From: CADDYT01 sp035294125
GTDB lineage: Bacteria; Chloroflexota; Ktedonobacteria; Ktedonobacterales; Ktedonobacteraceae
Assembly (NCBI GenBank): GCA_035294125.1
Contig: DATGLM010000027.1
Coordinates: 1 to 64,000, forward strand
Length of the DNA: 64,000 nt
Direction: 5' to 3'
The notes beneath the pieces were generated by a model, which was not told the DNA's origin, searched no databases, and worked only from the letters and a program-made list of their open reading frames with translations. Below, piece by piece: positions 13,219 through 21,500 of the stretch (its first letter is position 1; the number at the start of each line of letters is the position of its first letter). The translations under genes and the position numbers were made by a program.

Positions 13219-14049
13219 TCACCCAGCCAGCGTATAATGCTCACCCTGTTGAGCATCTGCGGTCTCTTCTTCCAGATGGGGGTTCCAGATGCGGTGTGCC
13301 TCCAGCCACTGCTCGTGCAGCAGGGAGAGCAGGGAACGCCGATCCTCCGGCTGCAACTGGTCGAGGTCGAGCAGCGATTCGGGAAGGTTGGGCGAGGTCA
13401 CGGTAAGCACAGAATCGTCGATCATCAACGTAGTCCGCGCTGAGAGGTCATAGGTTTGGGGAGCGCCCAGACTGCGACAGAACGAGATGCCGCCCACCCA
13501 GCCGATCACAACAAAAGCGCCGCTGATAGCGGTCAGAACCAGACCGGCGATGCCTAGCGCAATGGCAATACCTGTGCCGAGCACGACCAGCGCCGGGTGC
13601 GACAAATGCAATGTCCAGTTAAGCAGGGTGACCGGTGCCAGCCCCACGACGGCAGCTATCATACACGCCGCCGCCGTACCGACCATCCAGAACACGCTAC
13701 CGAGATTTTTCGCCGACAGGTCACGCACGGTCAACTTCCTGTTGGCCACAACCTCCACGATCCCCGTGCGCATGCCTGCCCGCAGCGCATAAAGGAAACG
13801 CACAACCAGAACACAGCCACCCAGCGCGATGCTTGCCAGTCCCCAGAGCAGAACTTCGGCCAGGTCTTGCCATCTCAGCAACAGCGTGAAGGTATGCGCA
13901 TACATTCCAGACAGGTACAGGCCCAGCCACGCCAGCAAAGCGGCACAGAGCAGGTACGCGCCCAGCAGCAGCAATGCAAGCAATCCTGTACGCGCATACG
14001 AGGAACGCACAGGATAAAATACAGAACTACGAGACAACGTTTCGATCAT
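13219..14049 (-). CDS. Membrane protein of unknown function
   Basis: This is an unrecognised integral membrane protein of about 276 residues. Four hydrophobic stretches are evident: two in the first 95 residues (LLALLLLGAYLLCAALLAWL and LLWGLASIALGGCVLVV) and two between about 120 and 200. A soluble acidic tail of roughly 70 residues ends in HLEEETADAQQGEHYTLAG. ATG 14047-14049 with AGGTGGAG upstream is preferred to the GTG at 14058. It stands between the dodecin gene and the cysK operon, on the same strand. No motif suggests an activity. Confidence 0.7.
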   Translation of the reverse strand: MIETLSRSSVFYPVRSSYARTGLLALLLLGAYLLCAALLAWLGLYLSGMYAHTFTLLLRWQDLAEVLLWGLASIALGGCVLVVRFLYALRAGMRTGIVEVVANRKLTVRDLSAKNLGSVFWMVGTAAACMIAAVVGLAPVTLLNWTLHLSHPALVVLGTGIAIALGIAGLVLTAISGAFVVIGWVGGISFCRSLGAPQTYDLSARTTLMIDDSVLTVTSPNLPESLLDLDQLQPEDRRSLLSLLHEQWLEAHRIWNPHLEEETADAQQGEHYTLAG

Positions 14050-14195
14050 ACGCTCCACCTGCCCCGAATAACTTACCTACAACCGCATAAGAACGCCGCC
14101 CCTCACATTACTGACAGGAGCAACCTTCTCAATCGCTATTCTATTACGAGCGAGGCCAGGGCTTCAGTTACAATTTTTGGGAAAGTACCGCAATA

Positions 14196-15140
14196 TTATG
14201 GGCGCAGGTCGTCGAAGAGAACAGTGTGGAGGTAGCGTTCGGCGGCGCTGGGGAAAAGGGTGACAATGACTTTGCCGCGATTCTCCTCTTTGCGCGCCTC
14301 TTGCAGCGCGGCCCAGGCGACCGCGCCGCTGCTGATGCCGACCGAGAGGCCCTCCTCGCGCATGAGGCGAATGGAGGTGACGATAGCGTCGTTATCGGTG
14401 ACGGGGGTAACAGAATCGATGAGATCGACGCGCAGTGTATCGGGGATGAAACCGGCGCCCAACCCTTCGATGCGGTGCGGTCCGGGTCGGCCACCGGATA
14501 GGATGGCGCAGGAAGCAGGCTCGACAGCAATGACCTTGACGGAGGGTTTGTGGGCGCGCAAGCCCTCGGCCACTCCCGTCAGCGTGCCACCGGTGCCGAC
14601 GCCGAGCACCACGATATCGACGGCCCCGCCCGTCTCTTCCCAGATTTCGGCGGCGGTTCCCTCGCGGTGGGCGCGAGGGTTAGCCTGATTGTAGAATTGC
14701 TGGGGGAACCAGGCGTTGGGCAGGGTAGTACGCAATTCGATCACCTTGTTAATGGCCCCACGCATCCCCTGCGTGGCAGGGGTAAGAATAACCTTCGCGC
14801 CGAAGCGCTGCAAGAGGAGGCGGCGTTCCAGGCTGATGGTATCAGGCATGGTAAGAATGCACTGGTAGCCGCGCGAGGCGGCCAGCCATGCCAGCGAGAT
14901 ACCCATATTGCCACTCGTCGGCTCTGTGATCACACCGCCGGGACGCAAAAGCCCTTGTGCCTCGGCTTCACAGATCATTTGAAAGGCTGCACGATCTTTC
15001 AGGCTGCCACCGGGGCTGAACATTTCCAGTTTGGCAAGCACGGTCGCCTCCGTCGCGCTCATGCTCTCCGTGATGCGCTTTAGCTCGACAATGGGCGTGC
15101 GACCGATCAGCTCGCTTGCATCTTTTGCCCAACGGGCCAT
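14196..15140 (-). CDS. cysK: Cysteine synthase (O-acetylserine sulfhydrylase)
   Basis: This PLP enzyme makes cysteine from O-acetylserine and sulfide. The 314-residue product has the PLP lysine in GGSLKDRAA, the substrate loop EPTSGNMGISLAW, the phosphate-binding glycine loop GVGTGGT and the conserved SVGISSGAVAW near the end; length is normal. It is the last gene of a minus-strand operon after an Rrf2-type regulator and a lone receiver protein, with only 12 bp from the latter. That context suggests control by cysteine or Fe-S status. A CysM or cystathionine beta-synthase-like specificity cannot be excluded. Confidence 0.88.
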   Translation of the reverse strand: MARWAKDASELIGRTPIVELKRITESMSATEATVLAKLEMFSPGGSLKDRAAFQMICEAEAQGLLRPGGVITEPTSGNMGISLAWLAASRGYQCILTMPDTISLERRLLLQRFGAKVILTPATQGMRGAINKVIELRTTLPNAWFPQQFYNQANPRAHREGTAAEIWEETGGAVDIVVLGVGTGGTLTGVAEGLRAHKPSVKVIAVEPASCAILSGGRPGPHRIEGLGAGFIPDTLRVDLIDSVTPVTDNDAIVTSIRLMREEGLSVGISSGAVAWAALQEARKEENRGKVIVTLFPSAAERYLHTVLFDDLRP

Positions 15141-15152
15141 ACGTTCCGCTTT

Positions 15153-15566
15153 CTACTCCTCTTCAGCAGGTAACAAAGCCTGGATCATCCACAGCAGCTC
15201 CTCCATCCTGAACGGCTTGCGGAGCAGCAGTCCGGTTTGCAGGCCCATACGGTGCAGTTCCCAATCGTGGCTACCAGTGATGACGATGATCGGGGTATTT
15301 TTCGTGTTGCTATGGCCGCGCAGAATCTTATAGAGTGAAGCGCCATCCAGATTGGGAAGTCCAACATCGAGCAGGATCAGGTCCGCGCCCAGTTCCGGGA
15401 GAGAAGCTCCAGCATCCTGCCCATCAGAGAACACACACAGCCGCCACGTCCCTGTCATATTCAGCACATCCTGAAACATGCTGACCAGTCGCGGATCATC
15501 CTCTACGATAGCGATTAATTTCTCACTTCCGGGCTTCTCCCGTGCCTTCTCATGATTCGCGCCCAC
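15153..15566 (-). CDS. Single-domain response regulator (CheY-like receiver)
   Basis: This is a stand-alone receiver of 137 residues. The acidic pair (AIVEDDPR), the phospho-acceptor aspartate (LILLDVGLPNLDG), the Ser/Thr position (IVITGSHD) and the switch lysine (LLRKPFRMEELL) are all present, so it should be phosphorylatable. There is no output domain. It lies between the Rrf2 regulator and cysK with short gaps (51 and 12 bp), which is an unusual place for a receiver. No histidine kinase is adjacent. Confidence 0.88.
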   Translation of the reverse strand: MGANHEKAREKPGSEKLIAIVEDDPRLVSMFQDVLNMTGTWRLCVFSDGQDAGASLPELGADLILLDVGLPNLDGASLYKILRGHSNTKNTPIIVITGSHDWELHRMGLQTGLLLRKPFRMEELLWMIQALLPAEEE

Positions 15567-15617
15567 GCTCTCCCCTCGTTCCCTCTGCCGTACCGGATCA
15601 GGCCAGACCAGACCGGG

Positions 15618-16055
15618 TCAGATATAGTACATTGTCTCAGCCGTGCCGGTCTGGTGTCGCTGTGCCAGTTCCTCAATCGTTGTCGAATTCAACACCTGCT
15701 GGGTCATGTCGTCAATCTTCTGCCAGACTTCGCGTAGGGCGCAGCCGGGTGAGAGCTTACAGAAATCGGGATTGGGCAGGCACTCCATAGGAGGAACGTA
15801 GCCTTCCAGCGCCTGCATCACCTCTGCCATCGTAATCTGTGCGGGCGGTTTCGCGAGCATATGCCCGCCCTTGGGGCCGCGCACGCTCTTGACCAGCCCC
15901 TCCTTACGCAGCACCATCAGTATCTGGTCAAGATACTGCTCCGGGATATACTGCCGACTCGCAATATCCGCGCTCTCTATCGGCCCCTGCCCATAATATG
16001 CCGCCAGATCCAACATGGCACGCAGGCCATAATCGCCCTTCATCGTTAATTTCAT
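15618..16055 (-). CDS. Rrf2 family transcriptional regulator
   Basis: This is a winged-helix repressor of the Rrf2 family, which includes IscR, NsrR and CymR. The 145-residue product starts MKLTMKGDYGLRAMLDLA, has the DNA-reading segment IPEQYLDQILMVLRKEGLVK and the wing RGPKGGHMLAKP. Three cysteines in ECLPNPDFCKLSPGC occupy the position of the Fe-S ligands of IscR-like members, although the spacing differs slightly. It is first in the operon with a receiver gene and cysK. A palindrome overlapping its promoter points to autoregulation. Whether it senses Fe-S clusters or cysteine supply is open. Confidence 0.88.
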   Translation of the reverse strand: MKLTMKGDYGLRAMLDLAAYYGQGPIESADIASRQYIPEQYLDQILMVLRKEGLVKSVRGPKGGHMLAKPPAQITMAEVMQALEGYVPPMECLPNPDFCKLSPGCALREVWQKIDDMTQQVLNSTTIEELAQRHQTGTAETMYYI

Positions 16056-16148
16056 TAGCGGCTACCTTTCAGCGGGTTCCTCACCTTGACCAGACCATCC
16101 CGTACACAGTGGCGCTACAAGCATTCTTTATGCAGATTATTCTACCAC

Positions 16149-16170
16149 TATGCTTGTAAGAACAAGCATA
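16149..16170. promoter_or_regulatory. Palindromic operator at the Rrf2 promoter
   Basis: The 22-bp palindrome TATGCTTGT-AAGA-ACAAGCATA has perfect 9-bp arms and covers the -10 element and the predicted start of the Rrf2-receiver-cysK operon. A further half site, ACAAGCAT, lies at 16117-16124. The position suits a repressor site, most simply for the Rrf2 protein itself. Confidence 0.65.
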
Positions 16171-16193
16171 TACCAGTCAGGAATTGCTGTCAA
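16165..16193 (-). promoter_or_regulatory. Promoter of the Rrf2-receiver-cysK operon
   Basis: TTGACA (16188-16193) and TATGCT (16165-16170) are separated by 17 bp and read toward the Rrf2 gene. Sixteen bases spanning the -35 (GGAATTGCTGTCAATA on the plus strand) are identical to the rpoBC promoter. Confidence 0.75.
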
Positions 16194-16245
16194 TAGCGAA
16201 TGCGCTGCTGCGCTGCTTACAACATGGTGTAACGAGAGCAAAAAG

Positions 16246-17391
16246 TCACAATGTCCAGACCTTCGCGTCGCTAAATATCACCTCCGTGGGGTTGCTGACC
16301 GAGTAAGCAACGAGGCCAACCTGTCCCTGACTGAAAGTAGTATCAGTCACACTTTTAATGTCCTGTTTGTTGACATACAAGGTTAGCGTACTTCCCTGAG
16401 CCACCACGGCAAGCGCTTGCTGCTGATTCAGCCCCGTTTTAATCGCAGCAGAAGACCCTCCAGCCAACTCTTTCGCCGTCGTGCCGCTGAAGTCCGGGTA
16501 CATATACAGGCTGTACGAGCCATCCTGGCAGACGTAAAAGAGATAGAACTTGCCGTTCACGGTATCGCCGCGAAAGATGATGCCCCCGCAGTCGCCTTTA
16601 CTGATATTCATCTGTACCTCAAAAGCGAAGTTGCTGTAGTCGCTGACTTTGGAGGCGCAGACGTAAAAGAAGTTGGTCTTCGCCGGGCTGACATGATAGG
16701 CCCCCGCGCTAAAGTCACAGGTACCATTGTCCGTTGTCCCCGTATCCCAGCCATAGCCCTTGCTATTGTCAGTAAGCGGGTCATACAGCGCAAGCTGCCC
16801 GTTCCCAGGAGGATAGGGGTCAGGATTGGCGGCGATTACGGTAGCAGTTGCGTTGGCGCTGGCCTGGGCAGTCGCGGTGAGAGAAGTGGTGATTGCGGCA
16901 GTGGCCTGTGCCTGGGCCGTGGCAGTCATCTGGGCGGAAGTCAACGATGGCGCAGGAGGGCTGCCGCCTCCACGCAGGAGCGCGACTCCAAGACCGCCAA
17001 TGATAAGGAGCAGCACCAGTATAACACCTCCGATGAGCAACGGGAGGCGATTGGGTCGCGGAGGCGAAGGAGGTGTACCTCTGTAGGAATCATAAGGAGC
17101 CGCAGGCGGAACATACACCGGAGCATCCGCCACGGTCGGCGGAGGAGGAGGTGGTGTATAGGGATCATACAGGTTTGATGACGATGATGGGGATATCGTT
17201 CCATAGGGTTGAGCACCATAATCGGTATACGGTGGCACATTTCCATAGGGCGCGGCAGGCGGAGGTGTCGCTACCGTCTGCGCATTGGGCGATGAGCCGG
17301 TGGAAGCATAGTAGGCCGGAGTTGGTGTGCCACACTTAGGGCAGTACATTACATCCGGCGCAAGTGCTGTTCCGCATACGCTACAATTCAT
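16246..17391 (-). CDS. Zinc-ribbon membrane protein with extracellular lectin-like domain
   Basis: The 381-residue product has an N-terminal zinc ribbon (CSVCGTALAPDVMYCPKCGT), a Pro/Tyr-rich low-complexity stretch to about residue 115, one membrane segment (LPLLIGGVILVLLLIIGGLG), and an Ala/Thr/Gln-rich linker. The C-terminal beta-rich domain of about 180 residues (LYDPLTDNSKGYGWD ... GQVGLVAYSVS) looks like the concanavalin-type fold of laminin-G/DUF1080 proteins. The predicted topology is zinc ribbon inside and lectin-like domain outside. A possible TATAAT on the minus strand at 17464-17469 may serve it. The specific role is unknown; a wall or glycan sensor is a guess. Confidence 0.75.
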   Translation of the reverse strand: MNCSVCGTALAPDVMYCPKCGTPTPAYYASTGSSPNAQTVATPPPAAPYGNVPPYTDYGAQPYGTISPSSSSNLYDPYTPPPPPPTVADAPVYVPPAAPYDSYRGTPPSPPRPNRLPLLIGGVILVLLLIIGGLGVALLRGGGSPPAPSLTSAQMTATAQAQATAAITTSLTATAQASANATATVIAANPDPYPPGNGQLALYDPLTDNSKGYGWDTGTTDNGTCDFSAGAYHVSPAKTNFFYVCASKVSDYSNFAFEVQMNISKGDCGGIIFRGDTVNGKFYLFYVCQDGSYSLYMYPDFSGTTAKELAGGSSAAIKTGLNQQQALAVVAQGSTLTLYVNKQDIKSVTDTTFSQGQVGLVAYSVSNPTEVIFSDAKVWTL

Positions 17392-17514
17392 TGCACGCCT
17401 CCTGATCTATCATAACAAGCAGCAATAGCTTTTTTAAAACTGCACCAATCAGTGCGTGCATGTATTATACACCAGTAGAAGAGTCTGGAATAGCACCAGG
17501 TTTTCCGATTTTCC

Positions 17515-17543
17515 TTGACAGATCGCGCTTCTAACCCTATACT
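17515..17543 (+). promoter_or_regulatory. Perfect consensus promoter before the methyltransferase remnant
   Basis: TTGACA (17515-17520), 17 bp and TATACT (17538-17543) read rightward. The predicted start is near 17550, about 70 nt before the ATG at 17622. Confidence 0.75.
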
Positions 17544-17621
17544 CGCTTTAACACGTGGGCAATGGTTCCTGCTTCAGGAGCGCGTCTCCTCGAAAAGCAA
17601 GAAAATGGTGAGGTAGCTGCA

Positions 17622-18262
17622 ATGAGAAAAAAGGTCCTGTCCTCCTCTGCAAATGGGTTGCAGGCCCTCTTAGAAGAGAATAACCAGATGGGAAACAACA
17701 GCAACAGGAATGGTAATCTTCAAAAGAAGACGCACACAGTAGCACAACAGAGAAACTATCGCGTGCTTGATGTTCGTTCTGCGAAAGAGATTGCTTCTCT
17801 CTGGCTGCAAGCTGCGCAACTGGAAAACGTCGTGATTTTTGGCTTGCCGGAGGTTGATGACCGCTACCACATCCGGCGCGTCCCTTTGCTTCATCATGTC
17901 AGTAACGCACTAATATCTGGAATATCAAGCCTGCCTATGACAAACGGCACCCGGCCATCTTTCCTGCCGAACTAGCTGAGAAAGTTATCGCTTACTATTC
18001 CTTCAAAAACGATGTCGTCCTCGATCCCTTTGCCGGTATAGGCACCGTAGGAGAGGCAGCAGTCAAGCCTGGTCGCCGCTTTGTGCTGATAGAGCAGGAT
18101 GAGCAATATTTCTCTGTCATCCGCGAGCGTGTGAAGGACTGGCCTGGCACCGATGCAAAAAGCGTCTTTACCCTCAACTGCCCGCCCATCCAGGCCGATG
18201 ACAGACTTCTTTGCTTCCTGAGAAACCTTCCAGTGGAAAACCTGCTCGAAAACGGTCAGTAA
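17622..18262 (+). pseudogene. Degenerate DNA methyltransferase
   Basis: Two reading frames carry parts of one beta-class (N4/N6) DNA methyltransferase. The first runs from ATG 17622 and includes ENVVIFGLPEVDDRYHIRRV. The second, open from 17906 to the TAA at 18260-18262, includes YDKRHPAIFPAELAEKVIAY and the AdoMet-binding motif VVLDPFAGIGTVGEAA. The frames are joined by a frameshift near 17910, and the stretch that should hold the catalytic (D/N/S)PP(Y/F) motif is missing, so the enzyme is not expected to work. No restriction partner is nearby. The promoter in front is intact, so a short N-terminal protein of about 118 residues could still be made. Confidence 0.75.
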
Positions 18263-18275
18263 AGTGTGATAGCTG

Positions 18276-19655
18276 CTATGACAGCATCTCCTCCGGCGTC
18301 AACGGCGGAAACAGGTGATACTGCAATTTGAGCGCGATAATGCGTGTGGCCGATTGGTCGATGCGCGCTTTCGTCAGTTGCCCGTCCTGGAGAGCCGCTT
18401 TGATCGCGTTGATCATTTCGAGCACCTGGTAGGAGCCATTTGCGCCAAGCAGCATGTCATCTCCAGCTTGCAGAGCTAAGACCGCAGCCTGGCCCAGATT
18501 CCATTTCTGCGCGATGCCCGTCATCCACAACGCATCGGTAATCACTACCCCATCATAGCCAAACTCGTCGCGCAGGATGCCGGTGATAAACGTGTGGGAA
18601 AGTTCAGCAGGCCAGACGGGGTCGATAGCTGGCATCAAGAGGTCGGTAGACATCACCATACCCGGATCATTTAAAGGCTGCTTCGATTGCACAAAATATT
18701 TGAAAGGCGCCAGTTCGGTAGCATAGATCTGGTCGCGGGTGCGGGTAATGACGGGCAAGGCGAAATGGGCATCGGTCTTCGCCGCGCCCAGACCCGGAAA
18801 ATGTTTGATACAGCCGATGATGCCATCTCCCTGAATGGCACGCAGGTAGGCCCCGCCGTAGGTAATTACAGATTGTGGCGTGTAACCCCACGTGCGCAGG
18901 TACTGGTCAGGTCCATCGACAAGCTGCACATCGACATCCGGCGCTAAATCCGTGTTGATGCCAAGCAGCGCGAGATCGTGGGCAACGCCGTCTCCCAGCT
19001 TCGTCGCGTTGGCCGGATTGCCTGTCTCATACGTCTGCAATGCTCCCGGTCGGTCGCCAAAAATATTTTGCACACGTTCCACAAAGCCGCCCTCCTCATC
19101 CGTGGCGATGATGAGCGGAAGTTGAGAGCGGTGCTGCATCTGCGCAATGTCCTGCTGCGTCTGTTCCAGGCCTGTCATCTGAAAGGCGTACATAATCACA
19201 CCGCCTACGTGCAGGGTATGAATCATATAATCCAGGTCCGGCCCATAGGTGGGCATATAGTACTCCGCCATTATGAGCTGGCCTATCTCCTCGTCTAACG
19301 TCATGCGTGAGACGTAAAGAGCCGCTAACTGCTTCATCGTCATATGGCTCATGAGATGCCGCAGCGCATCCACCTGGTCTGGATTCAGCGGCGTACTCAC
19401 AAACGGGCCAACGACTGGCGACGCGGCATGCTTTAGCGAGCGATTGATGATGGCGTCCCTCTGTGAACTGGCGACCGGGGCAAACAACACACACAGCAGC
19501 AGAAACGCGAACAACCACCGCAAAGGCTTTCCCCCTCTCTTGCGACCTGTACGTGTAGCCCGTCCACCTTCAAACCGCCTGGTTCGGTCCGGGACGGAAT
19601 CCTCGCCCTGCTTTTCCCGTTGAGCTACCAGCAAAGGTTGTTTCTGCTCCTTCAT
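18276..19655 (-). CDS. Glycoside hydrolase family 3 (beta-N-acetylhexosaminidase-like), membrane-anchored
   Basis: The 459-residue product has a basic N-terminus, a signal anchor (LRWLFAFLLLCVLFAPVASS, about residues 45-64) and a family 3 TIM barrel. Signatures are ATDEEGGFVERV, IGCIKHFPGLG followed by TDAHF (the KH-PG-D-H loop typical of NagZ-like enzymes), and the nucleophile segment VVITDALWM. It should cleave beta-linked N-acetylglucosamine outside the membrane, probably in wall turnover. The start ATG is preceded by GAGGAAAAGG. It is transcribed divergently from fumC. Substrate is inferred from the NagZ-type motif only. Confidence 0.85.
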   Translation of the reverse strand: MKEQKQPLLVAQREKQGEDSVPDRTRRFEGGRATRTGRKRGGKPLRWLFAFLLLCVLFAPVASSQRDAIINRSLKHAASPVVGPFVSTPLNPDQVDALRHLMSHMTMKQLAALYVSRMTLDEEIGQLIMAEYYMPTYGPDLDYMIHTLHVGGVIMYAFQMTGLEQTQQDIAQMQHRSQLPLIIATDEEGGFVERVQNIFGDRPGALQTYETGNPANATKLGDGVAHDLALLGINTDLAPDVDVQLVDGPDQYLRTWGYTPQSVITYGGAYLRAIQGDGIIGCIKHFPGLGAAKTDAHFALPVITRTRDQIYATELAPFKYFVQSKQPLNDPGMVMSTDLLMPAIDPVWPAELSHTFITGILRDEFGYDGVVITDALWMTGIAQKWNLGQAAVLALQAGDDMLLGANGSYQVLEMINAIKAALQDGQLTKARIDQSATRIIALKLQYHLFPPLTPEEMLS

Positions 19656-19967
19656 ACCTTTTCCTCATCGCTTCCCTGGTTTTCTCTGCTCTACATTACC
19701 TATGACGTATTTCACCGCCTGATTGTTGCGTTCTCCAGTTGCAGACCAACAACGAGGTGTACGATTTCACCCACATCGTCAGAGAGCAAGTGCTACCCCC
19801 CATGCGGCAGGCAGGCGGTGAAAAGATAGTGCGTATCGCTGTTTGCTTACTCCACGGTGTTCTGACCTTCCCCTCATGCGACGATGTGAGTCCATCATAC
19901 ACCAAGCTCAGAATGACAGGGGGAGACGTTCTTCATAAAACACTATTGAGTGGGTCAAAGCCGCAGG
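19656..19967. other. Divergent intergenic region, GH3 gene / fumC
   Basis: No convincing gene is present between the GH3 start and the fumC promoter. Short open frames here lack ribosome binding sites and family resemblance. The only clear signal is the fumC promoter at its right end. Confidence 0.5.
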
Positions 19968-19976
19968 TGATATAAT
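19968..19976 (+). promoter_or_regulatory. Extended -10 promoter of fumC
   Basis: TGATATAAT forms an extended -10 with a perfect TATAAT (19971-19976). The nearest -35-like hexamer, TTGAGT at 19946-19951, is 19 bp upstream, which is long. The leader would be under 30 nt. Confidence 0.6.
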
Positions 19977-20010
19977 AACTCAGGTTCACTGTATGAAGGA
20001 GGATAGAGTT

Positions 20011-21435
20011 GTGAGTAGTACACAGGAACAGGAAACCCGGATTGAACGGGACTCGATGGGTGAGATGCGAGTTCCCGCCGCTGCATATTACGGGGCCAGC
20101 ACGCAGCGCGCTGTGCTGAACTTTCCCATCAGTGATTTACGTTTTCCCCGCTCATTCATTCGTGCCCTCGGCCAGATCAAGCAGGCGGCGGCACAGACGA
20201 ACGAGGCGCTGGGCCTGCTCGATCCGCAGATTGCCGGGGCCATTGTGCGGGCGGCGCAGGAAGTGATCGAAGGCAAGCTGGATAGCCACTTCGTGCTCGA
20301 TATCTTCCAGACCGGCTCCGGCACCTCGACCAACATGAACGCCAACGAGGTCATTGCCAACCGCGCCAGCGAGTTGCTGGGCGGCACTCGCGGCTCACGC
20401 AAGGTCCACCCCAACGACCACGTCAATTTCGGCCAGTCGTCGAACGATGTCATTCCCACCACCATCCACCTCTCCGCGCTGGTCAGCATCGAGCATGACT
20501 TGATCCCCGCTCTGCGGGGCTTGCAGCAGGCGCTTGAAGAGAAGGCGCAGGAGTTCATGCCGGTCATCAAGACAGGCCGCACGCATCTGCAGGACGCCAC
20601 GCCCATTCGTCTGGGTCAGGAGTTCCTGGGCTACGCGGGCCAGATCGAGCGCGGCATCGCCCGTATGCGCCACGCCGTGCAGGAGCTTTCTGAAGTTGCC
20701 CTCGGGGGCACCGCCGTCGGCACCGGCATCAACACGCACCCGGAATTTGCCACCCGCGTCACCGAACGCCTCTCAGCCATGAACGGCGTTCCCGTCCATG
20801 AAACGAGCAATCACTTCCAGGCGCAGAGCACGCTCGACAACATCGTCGAGACCAGCGGCTCGCTCAACACACTGGCGGTCAGCCTGATGAAGATTGCCAA
20901 CGACATTCGCTGGCTCGGCTCCGGCCCTCGCGCCGGTATCGGTGAGATCGAGCTACCGGCGGTACAGCCAGGCAGTTCGATCATGCCGGGCAAGGTCAAC
21001 CCCGTCATCGCCGAATCGGTCTGCATGGTCTGCGCGCAGGTCATGGGCAACACCACCACCATCACCATCGCGGGGCAGTCGGGCAACTTCGAGATCAACG
21101 TCATGATGCCCGTCACGGCCTACAACCTGCTGCAATCGATTGAACTGCTCGCCGCCGCCGCACGCAACTTCACCGAGCAGTGCGTCAAGGGCCTGAAGGC
21201 GACGACAAAGGGACCGGAGATGGTCGAGCGCGGCCTCGCCATCTGCACGGCGCTGGCCCCCATCATCGGCTACGATGCCGCCGCCGATATCGCCAAAGAG
21301 GCGTACAAAACCGGCAAAACGGTGCGCGAGATTGCCCGCGAACGCACCAACCTCTCCGAAGAGGAGCTTGCTCGCGTCCTCAACCCCGAAAACATGACTA
21401 AACCCGGCCTCGAAGGTGGCCCCGCCGGTGGCTAA
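20011..21435 (+). CDS. fumC: Class II fumarate hydratase
   Basis: Fumarase converts fumarate to malate in the TCA cycle in the cytoplasm. The superfamily signature GSSIMPGKVNP is present, with the substrate-site segments TGSGTSTNMNANEV, HPNDHVNFGQSSND and KTGRTHLQDATP. Together with GNFEINVMMP these favour fumarase over aspartase. The GTG at 20011 is chosen because AAGGAGG at 19996-20002 is correctly spaced for it; the ATG at 19993 would overlap that site. The product is 474 residues, normal for FumC. A single gene with its own promoter and a shared converging hairpin. Confidence 0.94.
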   Translation: MSSTQEQETRIERDSMGEMRVPAAAYYGASTQRAVLNFPISDLRFPRSFIRALGQIKQAAAQTNEALGLLDPQIAGAIVRAAQEVIEGKLDSHFVLDIFQTGSGTSTNMNANEVIANRASELLGGTRGSRKVHPNDHVNFGQSSNDVIPTTIHLSALVSIEHDLIPALRGLQQALEEKAQEFMPVIKTGRTHLQDATPIRLGQEFLGYAGQIERGIARMRHAVQELSEVALGGTAVGTGINTHPEFATRVTERLSAMNGVPVHETSNHFQAQSTLDNIVETSGSLNTLAVSLMKIANDIRWLGSGPRAGIGEIELPAVQPGSSIMPGKVNPVIAESVCMVCAQVMGNTTTITIAGQSGNFEINVMMPVTAYNLLQSIELLAAAARNFTEQCVKGLKATTKGPEMVERGLAICTALAPIIGYDAAADIAKEAYKTGKTVREIARERTNLSEEELARVLNPENMTKPGLEGGPAGG

Positions 21436-21438
21436 TTT

Positions 21439-21499
21439 GATGGAAAGCAGTGCGAAGCAGCGCGAAAATGGGGCGCGCTGCTTCGCACTGCTTTCCATC
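21439..21499. terminator. 26-bp perfect inverted repeat between converging fumC and Nudix genes
   Basis: Two perfect 26-bp arms (21439-21464 and 21474-21499) with a 9-nt loop fill the gap between the fumC stop (21433-21435) and the Nudix stop (21501-21503). No T-run follows on either side. It probably acts as a bidirectional terminator or mRNA 3'-end stabiliser. Confidence 0.65.
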
Positions 21500-21500
21500 C

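Noticed and set aside
17622..18262. Restriction-modification system
   Set aside because: Only a frameshifted methyltransferase lacking its catalytic motif is present and no nuclease gene is adjacent.
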